A stretch of DNA of 64,000 nt from Chitinophaga pinensis. GTDB taxonomy: Bacteria > Bacteroidota > Bacteroidia > UBA4408. Shown here one piece after another: positions 18,499 through 26,694 of this stretch; the stretch's first letter is position 1; the number at the start of each line of letters is the position of its first letter. The notes below the pieces were generated by a model. It ran no database searches. It saw nothing but the letters and a program-made list of their open reading frames with translations, and was not told the DNA's origin. The stretch is from the NCBI GenBank assembly GCA_945861665.1, contig CAMAVS010000002.1:62001-126000 (forward strand). The letters are read 5' to 3'. A program made the position numbers and the translations under genes.

Positions 18499-21400
18499 AT
18501 GAGTAATTACAAAACATATACTAATCTCAATCTCTCACAAACCGCTAAGGATATACAAATAAAGTGGGAGAAAGAGAACACCTTTGAAAAATCCATCACA
18601 TTACGTGAAGGGAAAGCGCCTTTTATTTTTTATGAGGGGCCTCCCAGTGCCAATGGATTACCGGGTATTCACCACGTTATGGCGCGCTCCATCAAAGATA
18701 TTTTTTGCCGATACAAAACACAAAAAGGTTTTCAGGTAAGGCGTAAAGCAGGTTGGGATACCCACGGATTGCCAATAGAATTGAGCGTTGAGAAGATATT
18801 GGGAATTACAAAAGAAGACATCGGTAAAAAAATTACTGTTGAAGAATACAACCTTGCTTGCCGCAAAGATGTAATGAAATATACCGATGTATGGGCTGAT
18901 GTAACAGAAAAGATGGGCTATTGGGTGGATATGGAACATCCGTATATTACCTATGAAAACAAATACATTGAAAGCGTTTGGTGGTTGTTGAGTAATTTAT
19001 ATTCTAAAGGTGCCATTTACAAAGGCTTTACAATACAACCTTATTCTCCCGCTGCAGGAACAGGGCTTTCTTCTCACGAATTAAATCAACCGGGATGTTA
19101 TCGGGATGTGAAAGACAGAACGGCTGTGGCAATGTTTAAGGTAATTGATAATTTGCAATTGAAAATTGATAATTTAGTTGGCGATGCTTATTTCCTTGCT
19201 TGGACTACGACCCCTTGGACATTGCCTTCGAATACAGCTTTAGCTGTAGGAAAGAATATTGATTATGTTTTAGTGAAAACATTTAATCCTTTCTCTCACA
19301 TATTAACGAATGTTATTCTTGCAAAAGAATTAGTTGGAAAACATTTTTCTGAAAAAAATAAAGAATTAAAATTCGAAGATTATAAAGTTGGAGACAAAGC
19401 AATTCCTTTTGAAATTGTTTCAGTATTCAAGGGCTCCGATTTAGCAGGAATAAAATATGAGCAACTTCTTCCGTTTGCACAACCAACAGATGGTGATGCA
19501 TTCAAGGTAATCATAGGTGATTTTGTTACTATCGAAGACGGGACGGGTATAGTACACATAGCTCCAAGCTTTGGTGCAGACGATTTTCGTGTGGCTAAAC
19601 AAAATGGAATTGCTTCGTTAACGCTTGTTGATAAACGCGGTAAATTTTTATCGGAAGTAAAAGACGGAACATTTTTGTATGGAGAAGAATACGTTAAAGA
19701 AGCTTATTTAACCGATCCTGAAAAAGAAACAGAATTCAAAAATCAGAAAACAATTTTAGAAACTGCAGGAAAAATAAAAGAGTTAAAAGCCTATCTAAGT
19801 GTTGACGAACGTATCGTGTTAAAATTACAGGAAGAAGGAAAACTTTTCCAAAAAGAAACCTACGTCCATAGTTATCCGCATTGCTGGAGAACCGATAAGC
19901 CTATTTTGTATTATCCCTTGGATAGTTGGTTTATCAAAACTACCGATTACAAAGAGCGAATGATTGAGTTAAACAAAACCATCAACTGGAAACCTGAATC
20001 AACCGGCACAGGCCGTTTTGGGAACTGGTTAGAAAATTTGAACGACTGGAATTTATCACGTTCACGCTTTTGGGGAATTCCAATTCCTATCTGGACAAGT
20101 GAAGATAAATCGGAGCAAATTATCATCGGTTCGGTGGAAGAGTTGAAAAAAGAAATTGAAAAGGCGGGTGCGAAAAAAGTGATGACAGAAAATCCGCTTG
20201 CGAAATTTACTGCTGGTGATATGAGTGAAGCAAATTACAATACATTCGATTTACATAAACCGTATGCAGACAACATTGTGTTGGAACGCAATGGCAAAAA
20301 GCTTTTCCGTGAACCGGATTTAATTGATGTTTGGTTTGATTCCGGAGCAATGCCCTATGCGCAATTGCATTATCCGTTTGAGAATAAAGAATTGATCGAT
20401 GGCCGCTCAGCCTTTCCTGCCGATTTTATTGCAGAAGGTGTTGACCAAACACGTGGCTGGTTTTTTACTTTACACGCCATTGCAACAATGTGTTTCGACT
20501 CTGTTGCATTTAAAAATGTAGTGAGCAATGGTTTGGTATTGGATAAAAACGGACAAAAAATGAGTAAGCGTTTGGGCAATGCTGTTGACCCATTTTCAAC
20601 AATTGAAAAATATGGGCCAGATGCTACACGCTGGTATATGATTACCAATGCGGCACCTTGGGACAATTTAAAATTTGATTTAGAAGGAATAACCGAATCG
20701 CAACGTAAGTTTTTTGGAACATTGCACAATACCTATTCGTTTTTTGCATTGTATGCAACCGTAGATGGATTCAATTACTCGGAGGCTGACATTACAATGA
20801 ATGAACGTGCAGAAATTGACAGGTGGATTATTTCGGAACTCAATACCTTGATTAAAAAAGTAGACGAAGCGTATTCGGATTACGAACCGCATCGTGCAGG
20901 TCGATTGATTGAAAATTTTGTGGACAAACATTTAAGCAATTGGTACGTTCGTTTGTGCAGAAGACGTTTCTGGAAAGGAGATTATTCGCAAGATAAAATT
21001 GCAGCATACCAAACATTGTACACTTGCATTGAAATAATTGCCAAACTTTCAGCACCCATCGCTCCATTTTTTATGGAAAGGTTGTATGGCGATTTAAATT
21101 CAATAACTGCACGTGATAAATCGGAATCAATACACCTGAGTGACTTTCCTGTATTTAATGAAAATGTAATAGATAGTGACTTAGAAGAGCGAATGGAGTT
21201 GGCACAAAAAATTTCTTCGATGGTATTGTCGATTCGAAAAAAGGAAAATATCCGTGTTCGTCAGCCATTAAATAAAATTCAAATTCCAGTTTTGGACGAC
21301 TCTTATAAAGCAAAAATTGAAGCCGTTAAGGAGTTAATTTTGTCGGAAGTAAATGTGAAAATTTTGGATCTTGTGAATGGGTCACAAACACAAATTGTGA

Positions 21401-21930
21401 AAAACCTGAAGTTGAATTTCAAAACGTTGGGAAAAAAATGCGGCAAGTATATGAAAGATGTTCAAACTGCTGTAAACGAAAATTCTCAAGAAATTATTTC
21501 AGGAATTGAAAAAACGGGGGCGTTTGAACTGAAATTTGGTGACGATTCTATTATTTTAGAAATGGAAGACGTGGAAATTATTCCTATAGATATTCCCGGG
21601 TGGAAAGTTGTAAATTCAGGGCAATTAACTGTAGCTCTTGACATTACAATTAGTCAAGTTTTGAAAGAAGAGGGGCTTGCAAGAGAATTAGTTAACCGTA
21701 TTCAGAACATTCGAAAGGAAAGCAATTTGGCCGTTACAGACCGAATTGACATAAAAATTCAAAAAAATTCAGAAATTGATACTTCAATAAACAATAATTT
21801 GAACTATATTTGCTCGGAAACTTTGGCTTCTTCGCTGGAACTAGTTGACAATGTGGATACAAGGACATCTGTGGAGGTGGAATTAACAGAAGGAGTAAAG
21901 ACCTTAGTCGCGATTACCAAATTGAATTAA
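18499..21930 (+). CDS. ileS: Isoleucyl-tRNA synthetase
   Basis: A 1143-residue class I synthetase that charges tRNA-Ile. The HIGH motif is GIHH (residues 56-59) within PPSANGLPGIHHVMARS, and the KMSKS motif is KMSKR (687-691), variants normal for the eukaryote-like long IleRS found in many Bacteroidota. The editing domain (about 200-400, with TTTPWTLPSN) and the anticodon-binding domain are present and length is standard. The start is the ATG at 18499 since the preceding codons read as leader. Followed 11 bases downstream by the H1-like/DksA fusion gene. Confidence 0.97.
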   Translation: MSNYKTYTNLNLSQTAKDIQIKWEKENTFEKSITLREGKAPFIFYEGPPSANGLPGIHHVMARSIKDIFCRYKTQKGFQVRRKAGWDTHGLPIELSVEKILGITKEDIGKKITVEEYNLACRKDVMKYTDVWADVTEKMGYWVDMEHPYITYENKYIESVWWLLSNLYSKGAIYKGFTIQPYSPAAGTGLSSHELNQPGCYRDVKDRTAVAMFKVIDNLQLKIDNLVGDAYFLAWTTTPWTLPSNTALAVGKNIDYVLVKTFNPFSHILTNVILAKELVGKHFSEKNKELKFEDYKVGDKAIPFEIVSVFKGSDLAGIKYEQLLPFAQPTDGDAFKVIIGDFVTIEDGTGIVHIAPSFGADDFRVAKQNGIASLTLVDKRGKFLSEVKDGTFLYGEEYVKEAYLTDPEKETEFKNQKTILETAGKIKELKAYLSVDERIVLKLQEEGKLFQKETYVHSYPHCWRTDKPILYYPLDSWFIKTTDYKERMIELNKTINWKPESTGTGRFGNWLENLNDWNLSRSRFWGIPIPIWTSEDKSEQIIIGSVEELKKEIEKAGAKKVMTENPLAKFTAGDMSEANYNTFDLHKPYADNIVLERNGKKLFREPDLIDVWFDSGAMPYAQLHYPFENKELIDGRSAFPADFIAEGVDQTRGWFFTLHAIATMCFDSVAFKNVVSNGLVLDKNGQKMSKRLGNAVDPFSTIEKYGPDATRWYMITNAAPWDNLKFDLEGITESQRKFFGTLHNTYSFFALYATVDGFNYSEADITMNERAEIDRWIISELNTLIKKVDEAYSDYEPHRAGRLIENFVDKHLSNWYVRLCRRRFWKGDYSQDKIAAYQTLYTCIEIIAKLSAPIAPFFMERLYGDLNSITARDKSESIHLSDFPVFNENVIDSDLEERMELAQKISSMVLSIRKKENIRVRQPLNKIQIPVLDDSYKAKIEAVKELILSEVNVKILDLVNGSQTQIVKNLKLNFKTLGKKCGKYMKDVQTAVNENSQEIISGIEKTGAFELKFGDDSIILEMEDVEIIPIDIPGWKVVNSGQLTVALDITISQVLKEEGLARELVNRIQNIRKESNLAVTDRIDIKIQKNSEIDTSINNNLNYICSETLASSLELVDNVDTRTSVEVELTEGVKTLVAITKLN

Positions 21931-21941
21931 ATTCATTAAAA

Positions 21942-22895
21942 ATGGCAAAGAAAACAACAAAAAAAGTGAGCAAGCCTGTTAAAAAAGCAGTTGCTAAAAA
22001 AGTTACCCTAAAAAAAGTAATTAAGAAGGCGGCACTTAAAAAAGCCGCGAAGCCTGTTAAGAAAGTTATTGTTAAAAAAGCAGCACCTAAAAAAACTTCA
22101 AGGTCGATAAAAAAAATAGCCGCGAAAAGGGTTGTAGCTAAAAAACCCGCAACTAAAAAAGTTGCAAAACCTATTAAAAAAGCAATTGCAAAAAAGGGTG
22201 CGCCAAAAAAAGTTGTAAAGCCTACAAAAAGGGTCACAATTAAAAAAACTACTCCAAAAAAAGCGGCTAAACCGGTAAAGAAAGCAATAGCAAAAAAGCG
22301 GATGGCAAAGAAGGTGGCCAAAAAAATTGAAGTTAAAAAAGTTGTTCCTGCCAAGCAAATTGCAAAAGTATTACTTAAGAAAGCTGCGATTATTGCAAAA
22401 CCTGTTGAGGTTGTTAAGGCTGTTGTTGCCTCCGCTAAAAAACCTGAACCAATGAGCAAGCCTACCGTGTTTGCACAAAAACAAATTCCGATAGCAAAGC
22501 TGCCTATAATTATAAGATCAAAAGAAGTGGTTAAATATTCAGACAAGGATTTAGTAGAATTTAGAGCGCTAATTTTAAAGAAATTAGATAGTGCAAAAAT
22601 AGATTTTGAATTATTAAAAGATACCTTATCGCACAAGGACAATAACGGCACGGACGACACCTCCCCTACCTTTAAATTATTAGAAGATGGGTCGGATATT
22701 ATGTCGAAAGAAGAGACTGCGCAATTAGCGATTCGTCAACAAAAATTTATTTTAAACCTTGAAAACGCCTTGATTCGTATTGAAAATAAAACCTATGGTA
22801 TTTGCCGGGAAACAGGTCGACTTATTTCAAAAGAACGACTACGGAGTGTGCCGCACGCAACTTTAAGCATAGAGGCAAAAAAGGCACAACCCTAA
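21942..22895 (+). CDS. Histone-H1-like Lys/Ala-rich tail fused to TraR/DksA-family regulator
   Basis: A 317-residue protein in two parts. Residues 1-170 are an almost pure Lys/Ala/Val/Pro repeat (AAKPVKKAIAKK-type units), like bacterial H1-like proteins and AlgP, expected to bind DNA non-specifically. Residues 171-317 match the Bacteroidota TraR/DksA family: a coiled-coil arm (about 200-275), then YGICRETGRLISKERLRS and VPHATLSIEAK; only one Cys of the classical four-Cys zinc finger is left, which is usual in this group. DksA-type proteins bind RNA polymerase in the secondary channel. The frame runs without break between the parts, though a start at Met171 would give a separate normal-size DksA-like protein. 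It sits between ileS and lspA, a conserved order for dksA-lspA. Confidence 0.85.
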   Translation: MAKKTTKKVSKPVKKAVAKKVTLKKVIKKAALKKAAKPVKKVIVKKAAPKKTSRSIKKIAAKRVVAKKPATKKVAKPIKKAIAKKGAPKKVVKPTKRVTIKKTTPKKAAKPVKKAIAKKRMAKKVAKKIEVKKVVPAKQIAKVLLKKAAIIAKPVEVVKAVVASAKKPEPMSKPTVFAQKQIPIAKLPIIIRSKEVVKYSDKDLVEFRALILKKLDSAKIDFELLKDTLSHKDNNGTDDTSPTFKLLEDGSDIMSKEETAQLAIRQQKFILNLENALIRIENKTYGICRETGRLISKERLRSVPHATLSIEAKKAQP

Positions 22896-22952
22896 AATAT
22901 AATTATCCTTAAAGCACTTTTCTTTACGGATTTTTCAATCAGAAGCAATTAC

Positions 22953-23615
22953 GTGAAAAAGGCCCTTGTCCTTATTTTGTTGGTTTTGTTTATCGACCAG
23001 TTTATCAAAATCTGGATTAAAACCCATATGTATTTTGGTCAAGAATACAATGTGTTGGGCCATTGGTTCATTATACATTTTACCGAAAACAATGGAATGG
23101 CATTTGGAATGGAGTTTGGTGGGGAATGGGGGAAATTATTTCTGAGCTCATTTAGGATTATTGCTATACTTGGTTTGGGTTATTATTTATACACGCTTAC
23201 CAAAAACAACGAGCCAACAGGATATATTTTAAGTATAGCTTTAATTTTTGCAGGTGCATTTGGAAATATTATCGACAGCACTTTTTACGGTAAGTTTTTT
23301 AGTGAAAGTTATTCCGAAGTTGCGACTTTTATGCCTCCCGAAGGAGGTTATGCCAAACTCCTTCACGGCAAAGTGGTAGATATGTTTTATTTCCCCTTAA
23401 TTGAAGGTCGTTTTCCTTCTTGGTTCCCCTTTTGGGGCAGCGAAGATTTTGTTTTCTTTCGACCGGTATTTAATTTTGCCGATGCTTCGATTACGGTTGG
23501 CGTATGTATTATCATTTTAAATCAACGCACTTATTTTAAGGACAAAACCCCCATCCTTGCCGAAGAAAAAAATCCTGTCACAGAACAAATACCAACACCC
23601 AATGAAGAAGCTTAA
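22953..23615 (+). CDS. lspA: Lipoprotein signal peptidase (signal peptidase II)
   Basis: A 220-residue aspartic membrane protease that cleaves prolipoproteins before the lipidated Cys. Four membrane segments; conserved FTENNGMAFGM (about 45-55), the first catalytic Asp in GKVVDMFYF and the second in FNFADASITVG. The start is GTG. It is longer than enterobacterial LspA (about 165) because of a loop around residues 110-165, as in other Bacteroidota. Its last 14 bases overlap the start of the lipoprotein reading frame at 23602. Confidence 0.93.
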   Translation: MKKALVLILLVLFIDQFIKIWIKTHMYFGQEYNVLGHWFIIHFTENNGMAFGMEFGGEWGKLFLSSFRIIAILGLGYYLYTLTKNNEPTGYILSIALIFAGAFGNIIDSTFYGKFFSESYSEVATFMPPEGGYAKLLHGKVVDMFYFPLIEGRFPSWFPFWGSEDFVFFRPVFNFADASITVGVCIIILNQRTYFKDKTPILAEEKNPVTEQIPTPNEEA

Positions 23616-24105
23616 TTTTCAATTGCTTCTACCGATTTTCATTCTAACATTAGCACTCTTTCATTCATGCTAAAATCATAACGAGAAGCCTGAAGGCAAC
23701 TCTATACAACAATTAAAATGGATATACGATACTTGGCAAAATGTGTCCGGCTCTATTTTAACAAAAGAGGAATGGACTGCCCAAGGAGACACTTTGCTTT
23801 CAAGGATAGGCTTGGCGTTGTCAAACAACAAGGATACTCTTTTTTGTGAACGTTTAAAGATTGGCTTTAGAAATAATACACTTTATTATATACCTATTGT
23901 ACAAGACCAAAACAATGGAAGAGAAGTTCTATTTAAACTAACTGCACTTAGTGACACGCGCTTTGTCTTTGAGAACCCTATGCACGATTTTCCACAAAAA
24001 ATTTCCTATTATCATCATGCAAAAAATGAATTGTATGCTGAGGTGGAAGGTTTAATAGATGGTAAAATAAGAAAAAGGGCCTTTCGTTTATCTCGCGCCA
24101 ATTAG
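23602..24105 (+). pseudogene. DUF6265-like lipoprotein gene with in-frame stop right after the lipobox Cys
   Basis: From the ATG at 23602 the frame reads a lipoprotein signal (KKLNFQLLLPIFILTLALFH) ending HSC, then a TAA at 23671-23673, then continues in the same frame as NHNEKPEGNSIQQLKWIYDTW with ENPMHDFPQKISYYH, the hallmark of DUF6265 proteins. The 164-codon reconstructed length is normal for the family. One base change (for example AAA or TAT to TAA) accounts for the break. A GTG inside the gene (about 23743) could give a truncated cytoplasmic product, unlikely to be useful. It overlaps lspA by 14 bases, suggesting former cotranscription. Confidence 0.7.
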
Positions 24106-24596
24106 CATTTAGGTCGACTTTCATAATATATCACCTTCCATTCATCTTTTATTTTTCTAACTAACAATTGGCAATCAACTTTTTGAGAAGTGTCATTAAA
24201 TGGCACATAACCAACCTTGCCGTTTTTCATAACAATTTTACACCAACGATTTCCTTTACTGTCATTCGAATCGCTTTCATTATTTGATTTCACAATTGTT
24301 TTCGATAATGAAGCAATCACTTTGGAAGTAAAAGTTGGCATTGCATATATTTTTTGATTATTCTCTGTAAGAAATAAGTCATAAATATTAGTTATCTTAT
24401 TAAAATAATAAGGCGCTTCATAAACAACATTATGCTTTCCTGTAATCCTTGAATCTATTAGCAAAGAATTTCCATCTGGATATATTACAAATCCTTGGTT
24501 TACAATAAAAAGCATTCTGTCCATCCATAATCGAGCATATCCCGTATCGTGTTTCAAATGATTGTAAATACTTTTTTTGCGGAACGCATCCCACAT
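24102..24596 (-). CDS. Hypothetical protein with SH3-like C-terminal domain, 5' end probably frameshifted
   Basis: 164 residues from an ATG at 24596. No family is certain. Residues 85-164 (KIYAMPTFTSKVIASLSKT, WCKIVMKNGKVGYVPFNDTS) look like a bacterial SH3-type domain. No signal peptide is seen from this start. Upstream on the same strand another frame is open (24597-24727: VINDSTFIVFRNELSFVLKN, VGAFILLVSDTIASDL) and would join this one if the A7 tract (T7 on the plus strand, 24572-24578) were one base longer. That upstream frame itself lacks a start codon. The gene is therefore probably broken, or mis-sequenced at the homopolymer. Its stop overlaps that of the convergent DUF6265 gene. Confidence 0.5.
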   Translation of the reverse strand: MWDAFRKKSIYNHLKHDTGYARLWMDRMLFIVNQGFVIYPDGNSLLIDSRITGKHNVVYEAPYYFNKITNIYDLFLTENNQKIYAMPTFTSKVIASLSKTIVKSNNESDSNDSKGNRWCKIVMKNGKVGYVPFNDTSQKVDCQLLVRKIKDEWKVIYYESRPKC

Positions 24597-24850
24597 AAAT
24601 CTGATGCAATCGTATCAGATACAAGCAAAATAAAAGCACCTACATTTTTGTTTTTTAAAACAAACGAAAGTTCGTTTCGGAAAACAATAAAAGTAGAGTC
24701 GTTAATAACATCGGGCTTAGCGACCGTTTAGCCAAATAAACAAGTACTTTAAAAAAATAAAGCGATGAGTAGTTTTTGTGCTGCTTTCGTTTCGTTCATT
24801 TAACAATAAATATACCGAAAGAAAAATATTGACTGTCTGAGTGGCTCTTA

Positions 24851-26215
24851 TTAGCCAAACAATTGTTCAAAAACATCCTCCACTTTACTTACAGCGTGTA
24901 TTTTAATTCCCGCTTTTGGCAGTCCTTTTAAATTATATTTTGAAATAAATATTTCTTCGAACCCTAGTTTTTCAGCTTCTAGGATTCGCTGATCAACTCG
25001 TGTTACTGGACGAATTTCGCCCGACAAACCCACCTCTGCCGCAAAACAAACTTTGGGCGATATAGCAATGTCTTCGCTGGAAGATAGTATTGCACAAACA
25101 ACACCCAAATCAATCGCGGGATCGTCTACACGCAAGCCTCCAGCAATGTTTAAAAAAACATCTTTTATGCCCAACTTAAAACCACAGCGTTTTTCCAACA
25201 CGGCCAACAACATAGATAGCCTTCTCAAATCAAATCCTGTTGACGAACGCTGAGGCGTTCCATATGCAGCGCTACTTACCAATGCTTGTGTTTCAATTAA
25301 TAAAGGGCGCACACCTTCCAGTGTTGCCGAAATGGCTATCCCGCTCAACTGTTCATCGCGGGTTGTAATTAAAATTTCAGAGGGATTATTTACTTCGCGC
25401 AAACCACTGCCTTGCATCTCATAAATCCCTAACTCGTTAGTTGAGCCAAAACGATTTTTTTGTGAGCGCAATAAACGGTACACGTGGTTACGGTCGCCCT
25501 CAAACTGAAGCACTGTATCAACCATGTGTTCTAGTATTTTGGGACCAGCAAGGTTTCCGTCCTTGGTAATATGCCCCACTAAAAAAACTGGGATTGACGA
25601 CTCCTTTGCAAAACGAAGCAACTCAGATGCGCATTCGCGTATCTGCGAAATGCTCCCCGGTGAAGAATCAATGTATGCGGTATGCAATGTTTGTATCGAG
25701 TCAATGATGAGAATATTTGGCTCAAGTGTCTCTATTTGCTTAAAGATGTTTTGGGTAGATGTTTCAGTAAGGATATAGCAATTGGGATTACTATAGCCAA
25801 TGCGTTCGGCCCTCATCCTAATTTGCTGTTCGCTTTCTTCCCCCGAAACATACAATACTTTCAGCTTGTTTTCTTTCAACGCCAACTGTAACATCAAGGT
25901 AGATTTTCCAATCCCGGGCTCCCCACCAAATAACACAATAGACCCGGGAACCAACCCTCCGCCTAATACACGAGCCAGCTCTTTGTCTTGTATCTCAATT
26001 CTGTTTTCGGAAGAAAAGGTTATTTCATTGATTAGGTGTGGGGTGTTTGCCCTTTGGCTTTTTGCACTTATTCCCGGAGTTTTTTTATCCCCCTCTCCCT
26101 GTATTATTTCCTCAACATATGTATTCCACTCGTTGCAAGAAGGGCAGTTGCCAATCCATTTAGCAGATTGCGCACCGCAACTCTGACAAAAAAATGCCGA
26201 TTTTGTTTTTGCCAC
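24851..26215 (-). CDS. radA: DNA repair protein RadA
   Basis: A 454-residue RecA-like ATPase that aids branch migration in recombinational repair. N-terminal zinc finger C-x2-C-x11-C-x2-C (FFCQSCGAQ, GNCPSCNEW), Walker A GGEPGIGKSTL (about residue 96), the RadA-specific KNRFG motif (SQKNRFGSTNELGIYEM), and a C-terminal Lon-protease-like domain without catalytic Ser. Length is standard. Confidence 0.96.
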   Translation of the reverse strand: MAKTKSAFFCQSCGAQSAKWIGNCPSCNEWNTYVEEIIQGEGDKKTPGISAKSQRANTPHLINEITFSSENRIEIQDKELARVLGGGLVPGSIVLFGGEPGIGKSTLMLQLALKENKLKVLYVSGEESEQQIRMRAERIGYSNPNCYILTETSTQNIFKQIETLEPNILIIDSIQTLHTAYIDSSPGSISQIRECASELLRFAKESSIPVFLVGHITKDGNLAGPKILEHMVDTVLQFEGDRNHVYRLLRSQKNRFGSTNELGIYEMQGSGLREVNNPSEILITTRDEQLSGIAISATLEGVRPLLIETQALVSSAAYGTPQRSSTGFDLRRLSMLLAVLEKRCGFKLGIKDVFLNIAGGLRVDDPAIDLGVVCAILSSSEDIAISPKVCFAAEVGLSGEIRPVTRVDQRILEAEKLGFEEIFISKYNLKGLPKAGIKIHAVSKVEDVFEQLFG

Positions 26216-26301
26216 CAGCTTACACTATATTATTTGTCGTGTTTTTTGTTTTATAGGCCTCTAAAATACTAATTTTTAAAGAGCAAAAACTATAATTTAA
26301 A

Positions 26302-26309
26302 TATCTTTG
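26302..26309 (+). promoter_or_regulatory. Bacteroidota -7 promoter motif TAnnTTTG
   Basis: TATCTTTG ending four bases before the ATG of the yraN-like gene at 26314; predicts a leaderless transcript. Confidence 0.45.
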
Positions 26310-26313
26310 TAAT

Positions 26314-26676
26314 ATGGCCCAACACAATCAAACAGGAAAAGAAGGGGAGTTAATTGCTAAAAAATTTTTGAAATCTAACGGCTATGCCATTTTAAAAACA
26401 AATTGGCGCAAGGGAAAGGCGGAAGTTGACATAATCGCCCAACATAACGGGTTAATTGTTTTTATAGAAGTTAAAACCAGAACAAGTGCTACGTTTGGAA
26501 TGCCTTACGAGGCGGTACATTCTCAAAAAGAAGACCTGCTTATAGGTGCTGCCGAAATTTTTATAGAAGAACTAAATAGTAATGCGGAAATACGCTTTGA
26601 TATTTTATCCATTATTTTAAACAACAATGCCCCTAAAATAGAACACATTCTGGATGCTTTTTCGGGACACCGCTAA
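26314..26676 (+). CDS. YraN/UPF0102 family endonuclease-fold protein
   Basis: A 120-residue protein of the UPF0102 (YraN) family, a Holliday-junction-resolvase-like fold. Conserved features: G-x2-GE-x-LA-x2-FL near the N terminus (GKEGELIAKKFL), NWRKGKAEVDIIA with the metal-binding Glu/Asp, and FIEVKTRT with E-x-K. The fold suggests nuclease activity, but the cellular role is not established. Diverges from radA. Confidence 0.88.
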   Translation: MAQHNQTGKEGELIAKKFLKSNGYAILKTNWRKGKAEVDIIAQHNGLIVFIEVKTRTSATFGMPYEAVHSQKEDLLIGAAEIFIEELNSNAEIRFDILSIILNNNAPKIEHILDAFSGHR

Positions 26677-26682
26677 AAACCG

Positions 26683-26690
26683 TATATTTG
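26683..26690 (+). promoter_or_regulatory. Bacteroidota -7 promoter motif TAnnTTTG
   Basis: TATATTTG ending four bases before the ATG at 26695, just after the yraN-like stop codon. Suggests that the pseudouridine synthase has its own, leaderless, transcript and supports the far-upstream start with the long N-terminal extension. Confidence 0.5.
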
Positions 26691-26694
26691 CACT

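Noticed and set aside
20557-20571. KMSKR instead of KMSKS in IleRS as a defect
   Set aside because: The last residue varies in functional synthetases and the rest of the protein is complete.
21914-22660. A 248-codon open frame antisense to the Lys/Ala-rich gene
   Set aside because: It is the low-complexity complement of AAA/GCN repeats (Phe/Ala/Leu-rich), with no start context or family; the sense frame includes a recognisable DksA domain.
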